Made by a program: the position numbers and the translations under genes. The notes beneath the pieces were generated by a model. It had not been told where the DNA came from. It searched no databases and saw only the letters and a program-made list of their open reading frames with translations. From the NCBI RefSeq assembly GCF_001039355.2, contig NW_019775709.1, positions 1-64,000 on the forward strand: a stretch of 64,000 bases of DNA. The letters are read 5' to 3'. This DNA is from Lingula anatina (lineage: Eukaryota; Brachiopoda; Lingulata; Lingulida; Lingulidae). Below, piece after piece: positions 38,717 to 50,401 of this stretch (position 1 is its first letter; the number at the start of each line of letters is the position of its first letter).

Positions 38717-41700
38717 ATGAGGGGTCTTGTTGCATGTCGTCTTTGCTCTCCTCTTTTTAAAGACATCCAGTCGTTATTTGTTACTCAGATGAAGGTAAGA
38801 ATTTTTGGGATTTACAATGTAGACTTGATTAAGTATTGGGGGATATCTAATACATCGCTAACAAAATGTCATCAGGGGCCTATTTAAATTACTGAAAGAA
38901 TATCTGAAAGTACTTCTTTGTAAGAGTTCTTAAGAAAGATTTACCCACAATAAATTATTTGACATGCCCCAATATGCTAATCTCGCCATTTTTATTGTTT
39001 GTAAAACACAGCTTATAGTCAGCTAAATCTTTGTAGGTTAATAGATTAGCTTAAAAATGTCTTCAGACATTTTGTGAAACAAACCCACATTCTCAGCTTT
39101 CAACTCACTTAAAATGTGCTTTATCCACAGATTTAATATGGGTTTCATTAGTACCACCAGCGTGTACGCTGGCAGTACTCATGGTTTTAGTCCCGACCCG
39201 TCTCATATGGCTCCGTTGGCTCCGAAGGGTGACTTGGGTTCAAGTCACCATTACCGCTTCTCCTCTTAGACCNNNNNNNNNNNNNNNNNNNNNNNNNNNN
39301 NNNNNNNNNNNNNNNNNNNNNNNNNNNNNNNNNNNNNNNNNNNNNNNNNNNNNNNNNNNNNNNNNNNNNNNNNNNNNNNNNNNNNNNNNNNNNNNNNNNN
39401 NNNNNNNNNNNNNNNNNNNNNNNNNNNNNNNNNNNNNNNNNNNNNNNNNNNNNNNNNNNNNNNNNNNNNNNNNNNNNNNNNNNNNNNNNNNNNNNNNNNN
39501 NNNNNNNNNNNNNNNNNNNNNNNNNNNNNNNNNNNNNNNNNNNNNNNNNNNNNNNNNNNNNNNNNNNNNNNNNNNNNNNNNNNNNNNNNNNNNNNNNNNN
39601 NNNNNNNNNNNNNNNNNNNNNNNNNNNNNNNNNNCCCCTTTTTTTTTTTTTTTTTTATTATTTTTTTTTGTTGTTGTTGTTGTCTCAGTCAGTGCATTGG
39701 CCTGGGGGTGACACTTGCTGAAACACACCCTTGTCGAAATTTTTGAAAATTCAATGCTAAATATCTCCAAAACCAAAGAAATTAGGGGAAAAATTACTAC
39801 AGAAATGTGGAAATTCCAAATATGCCCTTGGTTTTGACTTTCGACCTTTATTTCAAGGTCAAACGGTGCAAATTTTCTAAAATTGGGAATTTTCTGCAAA
39901 AAAAAAATTGTTTTTACCAATTTTCAGAAACTACACAGACCTAAGTATAATCAGGGACTCCTTTAATCTTTGGGAGTTTGGGGTCAACAGTGCATTTTCA
40001 TGGGAGAAGCAGCCATTAGATACTGAGAATGAAAACTCTCTCTAATTTTGGAACCATAAATGCTAGAGACCTTTTTTTTATTTTTATTTATTTTTTATTT
40101 ATTTATTTATTATTATTTTTTTTTAATTTTTTTTTTTTGCATTTTGCATTTTGTAGAACTTGTCAAGCGCAATACTGTAGGTGGTGTCCATTTTTTTTTG
40201 CTGAGGTGACCCTTTAGTTTTCCATATGAATGCGCTTACTCCAGCTGGTGGTACGATATCTGGAGGCGGTATTGCCTCTCTGATCCTCTTGTTTTCCTTG
40301 TTTTTGCTTTGATAGCCAGTTACATATATTATGTAACACAATGTAATACAGATATTCCTACTTTATTTTTTAGAAGCAGTCTTCAAGTTCTAAGGTGAAT
40401 GAATTGAAAAGTAATTATTTAGAAAAACTTCAAGAGAAGGGGTTAGGCCAGCCTTCAGCATCCTATGTGTTGAAAAGAAGATATCCAATGAGGCTTGTTA
40501 AAAAAGGATCTGTGCCATTTTTCAAGAAGAAGAATTATGTCTATGAAGAAGTTGACAAAAAAAAAATGGAAAAAAATATGGGAAAAGATGCAAAGACAGC
40601 TCCTGTTATGGAGAAGGAACCTCCAATGCCAGTTATACTGACTCGGGATGTATTAGGTACAGTGATGTGATATTTTGTAGTTATCTGAATGGGATGCAGT
40701 TTTTTTTCTGTCATTTTCCACTGTATTTCAAAAACAGCTAGGTGTTTTGTATATTTTGGATGCTTGGATTGGATAGGTCATATTACTGCATACAGTTTGA
40801 TCGTTTTGAAGTGTCAAAATAAAGCCAGTTTTGTGATAAACAGTTAAGTTATGGTTTTATTAAAAGTTTTTACTTCACCAGAGAGGAATGATATCAGTTT
40901 GTATCTGATAATTTCACTTCTTATTTACAGGCCTAGGCGTTAAAGGGGATTTAGTGTTCATGAAAAAGAACATGGCAAGACTGTATTTGCTTCCTGTAGG
41001 AATTGCAGTCTACAGTACACCTGAAAATAGGGCATTGTACCCTGTACAGACTGAACCAGAACCAGTGAGTGTTGTTGGTACTTCTATCTAATTTGTGAAT
41101 TACATTAACGTATAAAATAATTTACATTAATTAATTCACTTTCAGTTAATATTTTTGTTAATTGTCAGTGAAGAGAAATAGTTGATAATCCATTTTCTTA
41201 ATTTTAATAATAATAATTTGAGTTGTGAAACAGATCATTGAAGTGGATTGAAAATATGATCACCTTTATTTTAGGATCCTGAAGCAGAAATGTTAAGATT
41301 TAAAACCTTATCTACAGAAAAGGTGAGTTTTATTACATTATTTTTCCCATTGACTAAAAAAATATCACTAGTTCATAATATACAAGTCTTACTTGTGCAT
41401 ATAAACTGGATCCCACCCATTCTCTCTCCCCCCATTAACTGTTGTCTGAATATATTGAAAAAAACATTGATAACTGGCTTTAATGCAAAGTAAACATATC
41501 ATGCTCACATATGTATGTGATTATTTACTTTTTCAATGTGTTTTAATCATATTCTTACAAGATACAAAAATATGCTATCAGATATTATCTGGTGATCTTC
41601 ATGTGTTTGAATGCCACTGCAATGTGTTTCAAATATGGCCTGGATTGATCAATATGGGTTTTCTTTCTTTTTTATCAGATGACTGAATTTTTGAGAAAGA

Positions 41701-44275
41701 TGAACTTATATATTCCCATGAGTGCACACAATGACTGGACTTTAACCACAAAACATGTACGCATAGCCTTCCGTTGGCATGTAAGTACCAGATTCTTTCA
41801 GATTCTTTATTGACAAACACCTTCACATAAAGGTACAATCAATTACAATACCAGTAACTATAACATAGAACAGACAAATAAATAGATAAATAAATATATA
41901 TATATAGATTAGCATATGGTTGACATCAATGACTATACAAATGGATACGTATGTCGCATTTCATAATCAATTTACCAGGTTTGATCTAAACGCCCAGTCT
42001 CTGCTGACAGCGCATAACGGGTCTCGCACTGGTATCATGATCTGGTTTGGACATGCGCAGAAAGACTTACTCTCTTCTCCATGCATTTCTGTACAAATAT
42101 GAGGAGGGGCGTAATCACATCCATTTCTTTTGTACTCATGATGTGTATAAACATATCCGGGGGAGAAAGGGCATTCGTATTACAGAGGAAACTTATATTT
42201 TCGAAGAAGGTTGCCCGTAATTCTTTATAGGCCTCGCATTTCAGAATAAAATGCACTTCGTCTTCAACCTCTCCGGAATTACAGATTTGACATAATCTTA
42301 GATGGGGCGGGGTTGGGGATTTACTGTACCTCCCCTTCTCGATATGGAGTGAGTGAGCGCTGATTCTTAGTTTACAAAACATAGCCCTCTGTGCTTTATC
42401 AAAGGTCAGCACATAATTTTCGGTCTTAAAATCCTTCTTGAATTTTGTATGTGTTCTCAGTTTGCTACTTTCCTTAATTGCCTCCCCCATTGAAGGTCGT
42501 ACACTTTCTCGAGAGAGACTCGGGTATTTTTTGTTGAGACATTATTCAGTTTGGCTAATGGTCTATCCCAACACTCAGCTTCACCACTAAGTTGGAGTAT
42601 TTGTTTTATTCCAAGGGACCACCACCTTTACTTTCAAATCTGTCTGTGTCAAGGGCTAAGGTGGCCAGGGATTCTTTACCCATAAAGTTAAGCATATACC
42701 TTATTGTACCACCAGCGCAGTGCTGGCAGTACACATGATTTTAGTCCCGACCTGTCTCATCCGCCAGCTCTATTGGCTCCGCAGCCACGTCACTGTTGGA
42801 TTTAGGTCACATGTAATCTCTCTAGTTGTTGGTGGTACAATACTTGGAGGTGGTATCGCCTCTCTGATCCTCTATTATTAACTTGATTGAACAAGATGGT
42901 GACGGCAAATGTTATATTCAAATATCAAACCCTGTACTCTTGTATTTTTACCCATATGGTCTCTACATGTCAGAGTCGATGTATATAATGTCCTTCTTGC
43001 AAGTTTTTGTGTGAAAAAGGCAACCCTTCATTTTAAAAGGCAATTTGAAATTAGAATAATGACAACTCCAGATGTATAAAATGGTTTTATTTACATTTGA
43101 AAGTGTACATTGATGTTCCCAGAGACAATTTGTGTCTGTTAGTGTTTGGTGTGTTTATTTTGTACACTTTTAGTCATAGACTTAGGGTGCTTTCCCAGAG
43201 ATTTAGATTGATCTAGAGATTAAGATTTAGATCGACCTAACTCCTGGGGGGTTCACGCTAAATTGCAGTCAGCCGAGCGGGCACCATAGTTAATTGCCCC
43301 CTTACTGCTTTTAGTAGGCGGGACAGACGCTTAAGCCGACCAAGCTGACATTAATCTAGTGAGACTCCCCACAGGGATAGATCGATCTAAAAATCTATGG
43401 AAATGGGGTGTTACATGCTTGTTATATTTCAGAGTGTTGTTGTACCAGAAGAAAACATCCAACTCCCAGCAGTGGCAATTACAGGGCCCAATACTGAACT
43501 TCAACCATTTGACATTGCAGTTAAGGTATAGTTTTTTAATCATGCTGCAAATAAACAACAAATGATTGTTTTTAAATACGGTGTAAAAGATTGAGATTTT
43601 TCTGATAATTTATTTATCCTCAACTGAGTGAGTGGGCCTTTTCTTATTATGTTTTACCAAGGTTGCCTAGATTATACATTCATGCAGAAATAATTTTTGT
43701 CTAAGTATATGTTGTAGATAGTTTCATTCTTTCACCTTGTGGTCTTGATTCGTTAGAAAGTACTTAATGAATCGATGAAAAAACGTTTTCATACATGTCA
43801 AGTAGTTCTCTCCAGTCTTGCTTCATTTCCAAGTCATAAGAATTAAATTAGGGTCACTAGTTATCAAACAATTTCCTCATTACAGGTTAAAGAGGACATT
43901 ATTGTTAATGTGAGATCTTTTATTCAACCGTGGTATAATGACAAGGAAGAATATTCCCAAGAAATAGAGGCCATAAAAGAACTGAAGCAGAAGTATCCAC
44001 CATACCTGAAAGCATCACCTGAGGTGATGGAGTTACAGAGGGAGAGGCAAGAAAAGGACCACACATTTCGACATCTGTTACATTGTAGCCCAAGTATTTT
44101 TGTCAAGGAGGCATGTGAATTAGCTTTGAAGAAGCATTTTGCCGAACTTCAAGGAAAAGATTTTAAAGAAGAACCATCATTTAAATTCAAGATATTCTTG
44201 GAAAGGAAAGATCATCCAAAGTGGAGAAAGGTTGTGATGAGCAAAGTGATGAACTTACCAGCTGAAAGTTTATAA
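38717..44275 (+). CDS. MRPL9: Mitochondrial ribosomal protein bL9m
   Basis: A structural protein of the mitochondrial large ribosomal subunit. Seven exons in phase: 38717-38794, 40374-40656, 40931-41064, 41275-41322, 41679-41780, 43433-43525 and 43886-44275, giving 375 residues. The bL9 signature lies at about residues 111-143: VILTRDVLGLGVKGDLVFM and ARLYLLPVGIAVY, followed by ENRALYP as in animal L9m. An upstream lysine- and arginine-rich stretch (KRRYPMRLVKKGSVPFFKKK) fits the N-terminal extension of animal L9m. The start MRGLVACRLC is arginine- and hydrophobic-rich, as expected for mitochondrial import. The last exon (residues 247-375) is much longer than the human C-terminus (267 residues in total) and includes a charged helical region. 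Introns 1 and 5 carry transposon remains, and intron 1 also contains the assembly gap. Confidence 0.93.
39149..40291. mobile_element. TIR-bearing repeat, copy A (contains the assembly gap)
   Basis: The left end GTACCACCAGCG at 39151 and the right end CTGGTGGTAC near 40245 are inverted. A right tail (GGAGGCGGTATTGCCTCTCT) continues beyond the inverted end. Both the left interior (TTTTAGTCCCGACCCGTCTC) and the right tail recur in copy B at 42703-42875, so this is a family. The true interior is partly unknown because of the gap. Confidence 0.6.
39273..39634. other. Assembly gap (362 N)
   Basis: A run of N inside MRPL9 intron 1, abutting a poly-T tract. The long open frames across it on both strands are artefacts. 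Confidence 1.
42035..42700 (-). pseudogene. LINE ORF2 C-terminal relic
   Basis: The minus-strand frame 42490-42035 (151 codons) ends a non-LTR retrotransposon polyprotein. It has the segment KLRISAHSLHIEKGRY, then a zinc-knuckle-like LCQICNSGEVEDEVHFILKC, as found C-terminal to the reverse transcriptase in many invertebrate LINEs. Recognisable sequence continues upstream to about 42700 but with stops and frame breaks. No reverse-transcriptase core or endonuclease is present. On the element strand, 3' sequence continues to about 41806, where TGTCAATAAAGAATCTGAAA resembles a LINE tail. The relic sits in MRPL9 intron 5, antisense to MRPL9. Confidence 0.8.
42703..42875. mobile_element. TIR-bearing repeat, copy B (MITE)
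   Basis: The left end ATTGTACCACCAGC is matched by the inverted right end GTTGGTGGTACAA ending at 42840. The same right tail as copy A (GGAGGTGGTATCGCCTCTCT) continues to about 42875. It lies in MRPL9 intron 5 between the LINE relic and another MITE. Confidence 0.7.
43185..43410. mobile_element. 226-bp foldback MITE, possibly Harbinger-like
   Basis: The inverted ends share TAGATCGACCTA / TAGATCGATCTA and CCTG-GGG blocks (right arm near 43371-43400). TTA flanks both sides (43182-43184 and 43411-43413), the target duplication typical of PIF/Harbinger elements, and the left end begins GGGTGC. The interior is GC-richer than the host intron. The right end lies 22 bases upstream of MRPL9 exon 6. 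Confidence 0.65.
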
Positions 44276-45714
44276 TGAGTTTATTTTCATAATGTCGAGA
44301 GATTATTTTAAGTGACTTTTTTGAAATAATCAAACATCATGTCAATTAGTACTTTTTGAAACATTAATTTGATTATCAAAAGAAGAATAAACATAACCAA
44401 AGTTATGGTGTTAGAAGCTTGAGGCTCACTGCTTTATTTTTGTGCACGATTTTTTAAAGGGAAAACATTTACTTGGAAATAAAATATTCTCATACCAGTT
44501 CTTCAAAAAGTTCAAAAATACAGATTTTACATTATGATGTAATTTATTCTGAAATAGATCACTGACATATTAATTCATTACAACTTATTGTATGCATTCA
44601 ACTTCCTTTTCTTAGATAAACCATCACCATTTCCTTTTATGCAATTTGAAGTTCTGACCAACTTAGCAGCACACGTGAAGCTGACTAAAGGTAATTGGCA
44701 CCAATCAGAATCACTATCTACCCGTGTTTCATGTTAAGCAACAGCTAAGTTAGATTGAGTCTTTTGTCTGCAAAAATTACATTATTATAAACCCATTTTA
44801 CATTTGCACCTGTATAATTTTTGTATGGACACCAGTTTAGTCAACTTGGAATCCATTTATGTTGTCCTTGAGTGCACCAGAATGCTTCAAAGGAATTAAG
44901 ACTAAAATAGGATCATGTAGTCTTCTTTCTTTGAAAGTATTCAAAACGAACAATCCTAGTGTATGGTTCTCCTCACATCATCTTTCATTTCAGTATGACA
45001 CTGGAGACACGTTTACTCAGCATTTTCAGACACAGTTCACTAAACATCAAGCCACAGAACTACCTTTTAATACGGCATGCAATAATAAATATCTGCCATT
45101 CTGGTAATTAATTTTAATCAATAGATTATCTTAAATAAACATGTGCCTGTCCTCACGACTCTTGAAAATTACTGTTTGACAGCAGATTAACTTCTCATTT
45201 AAACAGCAGATTAACTTCTCATTTAAACAGCAGATTAACTTTCATTTTTTGACAAATTGGAATAAATTCCAACTATGTTATGAGACTGGCCCTTGCTTAT
45301 GTTTTGTTTGGCATAAACCATGCTCAAAGGGATATGTAACTTTAATAAATGGCCAAAGTTGTATTAAAGCCATGTTGCTCTGAGAATGTGAGAAAATGTG
45401 GTCTTATCAATAGAATATTAAAAAGGTTTTTTTTCCACTCCTGGTGTGTTGGGAAGAATAATCCCATTTGTAAAGGTTGGAAAAATCGAATTTTTGAACC
45501 TCATGGCTACAACTTTGTTATTGATTACACACAAAGTGGTTAAACAAGTGTATAAAAGTGACTTTAGGATTACATTATCATTTAACTAATAGCAATAAAT
45601 GTCATCAAAAATTATAATCATTTAGTTTAAAATGCAATATTTAATCCTTTAAGTTCCATTTCTACCAATATAAAAGTTACACTAGTCATAAAATTATCTA
45701 TTTATACATATATA
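44276..45714. other. Region between convergent MRPL9 and RFK 3' ends
   Basis: No exon recognised. It contains AATAAA-like signals for MRPL9 near 44387 and a 24-bp tandem repeat at 45180-45243. Plus-strand frames near 44859 and 45349 have no family match or splice support. Confidence 0.5.
45180..45243. repeat. 24-bp tandem repeat, about 2.6 copies
   Basis: The unit CAGCAGATTAACTTCTCATT plus TAAA repeats head to tail. Confidence 0.9.
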
Positions 45715-46789
45715 TCATCTGCTCCGCTGTTCATTAGAAAAAAAGAAACTGTCATTTTGGTATTGTTTAAATTCTGGCTTCTCCAGCTGTTTATCTGCTT
45801 CTTTTATATCTGACTGTATCGCTTCTATAAGTTCATCTGGAAATCGATGATAGACCAATATAAATAATATTGCATAGACTGAAATGGATCAATGACTAAT
45901 TATGATAAATGAAAAAAGAACTTAAATTTTCTGAACTAATTTTTAACAGTTTAGCCAACTATTACTCTTACCTAATGATTTGAAGTCTAGCATTGGCCGC
46001 ACATATCCTAGCATCACAGTTTTCAGCATAGAACCATAAAAATCCTTTTTGAAATCATGCATTATATGCGTTTCCTGAAATAAAAACAAAAGTCAAGCAT
46101 ATCACCATATAAAGAATGGCATATAACGCTTTCATGCGAACTACTAAGGCATTGAATTCAAAACCAATTAAACACTACTTTCATTGCCTTTCATTGATTT
46201 AAAAGAAAGAGAAGATTAATAGCTAGGTTATATTCCCCCCCCCCCTCCAAACAAAAATGTTTTACTTGCCATAGTTTTCATTTTGTTGTGGTAATAGGGA
46301 TTATACCCTATGCTCATCACCATTTTATGCACAGGTCCATTGTCCACATTAGCCCAACCAAAGTAGACTCCCCCTTCAACCTCCTTTGGTAAATGTTCCA
46401 CTACATTTTCCGGGTAGTTTGCTTTAAATTTGAGGCGGAAAAAAGATGTGTTTTACATTTTTTTACATTTTATCAAATCTAGTTACAATTTTCAATTATA
46501 TCTAGTAAACTAACTTTTCTTTGTAAAAAAATCTTAAAAACGTATAGATCTAGTTATACAACTTTCAGTTTCAGTATCACAATGCTCCTCAATGTCAATG
46601 CCAGTAGTTTGGTGTGAATTCATATATCAATTCTTTGTCACGTACTAACATATCGTCATTCGTTCATTAATCAAAAGATAAATCACCTGTAGGTATACCC
46701 AGTTCTTTGCTTCCTCGACCAAAACCTTTCACAACTACACCTTCTGAAAAGTAAGGGAAACACGAGAACATCTTGATGCGAGAACCCAT
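45715..46789 (-). CDS. RFK: Riboflavin kinase
   Basis: It phosphorylates riboflavin to FMN using ATP, the first step of flavin cofactor synthesis. Four exons in phase: 46789-46687, 46421-46270, 46074-45972 and 45836-45715. The product has 159 residues from ATG 46789, or 153 from the in-frame ATG at 46771; human RFK has about 155, so either start is plausible. Motifs seen: [22 protein letters not shown] (nucleotide/Mg loop with PTAN), [20 protein letters not shown], then ETHIMHDF, whose Glu is the catalytic base in the family, GYVRPMLDF, and a C-terminal helix [19 protein letters not shown]. Intron 2 has a GC donor (ATG-GCAAGT), the usual non-canonical GC-AG form. The gene is head to head with the isochorismatase gene and converges on MRPL9. 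Confidence 0.95.
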
Positions 46790-47027
46790 TCGGAGACAAA
46801 TACAGTCTCGATTTCGAAACTGTTCTGAAGGTCATCGACATTTCGTCAGAAAGTGCGATATCGTTCAAAGTTCCAGTCGAGTAAAATTTTGCTATAAAAT
46901 TAAAAAAAAAATCCATTAGAAAAATCTCATATTCATATTTTTTCAGTCAATACATATATATACTTTATTGATTGTTTTAGCTCGCTTGTTTTAGCTCGTT
47001 GATCATGTGACATTGTTTGTGTTCAAA
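46790..47027. promoter_or_regulatory. Bidirectional RFK/isochorismatase promoter
   Basis: Only about 240 bases separate the two start codons on opposite strands, so they very likely share a promoter. CATGTGAC at 47004-47011 (the inverse reads GTCACATG) matches USF/MiT-type E-boxes and lies 17 bases before the isochorismatase ATG. Confidence 0.6.
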
Positions 47028-49503
47028 ATGGCGGCTGCAGGACGGCCACTTGGAGATATTTCAACCGAAAAGACTGTGTTTTTTCTGTGTGATATGCAAG
47101 AAAAATTCCGCCCAGCGATAAATTGTTTTGAAGACATACTCGAAGTTTCAAAGCGTCTAGTAAGTTCCTATCCGGGAATTGAAACGCTTTTCTGTTTGGT
47201 CAGGAAGAACGTTGCAAAGTTGGTGTAACTATACTGTACATGTAATTTACGGATACTGTATAATTGTAAATCACAGTTGTAACGTGCAATGGCCTTACTC
47301 TGCCATGTACTAGACTAGACCGCAGAGTAAAGCCTTACAGTTATAGTCTTTACTTACAAATAGTGATGTTTAGCCATAACGTTTATATAAAGGACATTGT
47401 TTGTCTCTTTCCTTACGAATTTGTACCATTATTAAGGCCTTCTTATTAATTGATAGATTATCTTAAAAAGCTTCTGCCAATTTTCAATATGATCGTACAT
47501 TGTTCACGTAATAATAGATTACAGTATAAGTATGGCTTCACTCACAAGGGTAACATTAAAATGTTGTTTACAGGTGTCTGCAGCAAAGATTTTAGACATT
47601 CCATTGGTGGCAACCGAGCAGGTAAAAAAAAACAACTTTAAAACATTTCTATGAATTTAATGCTACTTAAAATGTAAAAAAGGTATTGCAGTCCATGTAA
47701 TAAGTGTATTATTTATTTATTATTTTTCTTTATTTTATTATTATAATTGTTATTATTATTATTATTTTTATTTATTTTTTTTAAGAATAGTATAGTATGT
47801 AGTAGCTAATTCCTATACTCTGTGATATAAAACTTGATCCCTTTATATAGTATCCAAAAGGTCTTGGCCACACAGTGCCCGAATTAAAAGTGGACCATGC
47901 TTTCCCTAAAACCAAATTTAGCATGATTATACCAGAGGTGGAAGATGAATTGAAAAGGCTCCGTGATGGAAATGTTAAGCATGTTGTCCTGTTTGGTATT
48001 GAGGTGAGTAATTGAATTTTTTAATTGTTTAAAATAGGCGAGCAGAAAACTGCCATCAACATTTTTAGTCGATAATGTCACAGCCTAAGGTAATGTAACT
48101 TTCATTGAGATGGAGGGAGGCCTGAAGGAGCAGTTAATGGTAAAATATCATATGCAGGGAGTTGTTGCAATCTGTCCATTTATCAGTGGTTTAGTGCATT
48201 GATGTCAGAATAGGAAGTTTTGTTTTTCAGACTCATGTATGCATTCAACAAACAGCAATAGATTTACTGAAGAAGAATATAGAGGTCTATGTGGTTGCTG
48301 ATGCATGCTCCTCCAGAAGCCAGATGGACAGGATTTTTGCATTAAAGGTCTGTAACTCGTCAGATTATCTATGATTATCTATGACTCATCTATGGGTGAA
48401 AATTGTATAGCTGAAAAACGTGAAAGTATAGCATTTACAATTAGACCATATGGAAAAAAAAAATGAAGACTGAAAATCCTAAAATCAGGCATAATCCTGA
48501 AAACTTTCACCCACGATCTTTAATGCATCCATTTTAGCGTATTGTAAGGTTTTTCCTATTCATTATTCAATAATGCATCTATCTTTGTGCCGATTAAAAA
48601 CAATAAAAAAAAGCCCTCGAAAATATAAAATGTTGGCATTTATGTTTCTTTTTGCAATGTATAAGCATAGGCAACTCTAAGCTTTAATCTTGGAGTTAAC
48701 ACTTTTCTGTTTTGAGGTGTGATTGCAATTGGTATGGGGCATAACTTCATCCCTGAACAAGATTTTATCACAAAAATTGGCAGAATTGACCCCGAATGTA
48801 TGGGCTACAATCCTGTGCTGTCCTTTTGGTTGAAATATTTTTGTCATGAAGTTAGAAGTCCCTAATTACTGATTTTCATTAAAACAAAGGCATTTTATTT
48901 TATCAAAGATAAAATCTGAACAAAGATGTTTTAGAAAAAATGTTGGCAGGGTTTTGGCGTACTAAATGGTGTCATTAAATCGGCATTGAAATGGTGATCA
49001 TGGGTGCTCAGGAAAAGGAGAAATTTGAGAAACCGATTTTTCAGTTTTTACCCCAAAATCACAATTATGACACCACCTGTAAGATGACGTGTAAATGTTA
49101 ATTTAGTCACTGAACACTGAATATTATTTTTCTATTACCCAAAAGAATGTATTTAAGGCAATAAGTAAGGAGTTTTGGGTGAAGGGCGACAACATCCATT
49201 TTAACTTACTAAACAAACTGAAGCAGGGATGAGTTGCATTAGGAAATAATTGGTGTCAAAATCAGTGCACTGCAAGAGTGACAGTTGCACAAATTGATTG
49301 ATGCAGGATGTGATGCTATAGTGATTTTAAGTGTTCTGAACTTTAATCATTTTCAGAGGCTGGATCAAGCAGGTGCAATTGTTACTACCAGCGAATCTGT
49401 CCTGCTTCAACTTCTTGGAGATAAAGATCATCCCAAGTTCAAGGAAGTTCAAAGTCTGATCAAAGTTAGTGCACCTACATCAGGACTAATTGGAAATGTT
49501 TAA
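47028..49503 (+). CDS. Isochorismatase domain-containing protein (ISOC2-like), copy 1
   Basis: A member of the cysteine-hydrolase (isochorismatase) superfamily. The animal proteins are of uncertain substrate, and ISOC2 is reported as mitochondrial/nuclear. Five phase-0 exons: 47028-47159, 47574-47621, 47851-48003, 48231-48347 and 49357-49503, giving 198 residues, close to human ISOC2 (205) and shorter than ISOC1. The expected catalytic triad is present: Asp22 in [10 protein letters not shown], Lys80 in FPKTKFSM and Cys115 in [20 protein letters not shown] and [13 protein letters not shown] are family hallmarks. The start [12 protein letters not shown] resembles ISOC2; an in-frame ATG 21 bases upstream exists but has a poorer context. 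Compared with copy 2 this copy lacks three codons just before the Lys motif. Its 3' end converges on DUT. Confidence 0.93.
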
Positions 49504-50241
49504 CATCTCTTAACAGAGCATTGAATCTAGAACTCAAGAGAACAGAAAAAAAGTCGAGAATTATGACGGTTTTTTGAAATTGAGAAAATCCTCAAAACTG
49601 ACACTGTAAACTATTTTATAAAAAATTAGACTGACATGTAGTATTCAAGTTCACATGCATTTAAGTGTTTTAGTGCACTGCCATTATTAAATTTTGAATT
49701 TTTCAGTTTTAATATTTGCTTTATTTCTGATATCTCCATACATTTTGTAGTTAGTAACACCAGACAGCAAAATAAAGCACTTCAAGGGATATATGTATCA
49801 TGTAATCATAGATTTTGTCTTGGATGATCTATACATATTCCAAAGAGAATTTTTATTACAAGTGAAATTCATAATGAATCTCGCTATGGAAACTAATGGT
49901 CTAAAAGACATACAACAGTTGCTTTTTTATATCAAAAGAAAGGCATCACAAACATTGTTATTAGAGAGTTAATAATATCACTAGAAATTCATCATAAGTG
50001 CTCTGAAGTGGGTGTTTGAATTCATTGCTTGGGGTTTTAAAAATAATTTCAAAGGCTTCACTCAGTCACTCTCTTTCATTGCTATTGAAGAAAACTATTT
50101 ATGAGATTCTACTTAATTGGCCCTTATCAGGCCACTACCATCTATGATCCACTGAGGGACCTTATTGGCCTAAGTTTTTCAAACCGGCAGTATTTTGATA
50201 AAAGAACAGTCTGGGGAGATCCCCAACAAGTGAACTTGAAG

Positions 50242-50359
50242 CTATGAATTTTTAGTTCCATTCTGTCCAATACCAGTTGAGCCAAAGCCACCTTCTCCTC
50301 TTGCAGTGTCATCTAATTTCTGTAAATAAATATGAAAATTACTAGTACTGTATTTTACC

Positions 50360-50401
<42 letters not shown>

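Noticed and set aside
39225-39260. GGTTCAAGTC resembling a tRNA B box, suggesting a SINE
   Set aside because: No A box at the right distance and no cloverleaf. The second copy of the repeat lacks the motif.
39181-39920. Long frames on both strands spanning the N run
   Set aside because: Open only because N codons hide stops.
47884-48081. 65-codon minus-strand frame, repeated at 58584-58790
   Set aside because: Antisense shadow of isochorismatase exon 3. Its conservation is due to the duplication.
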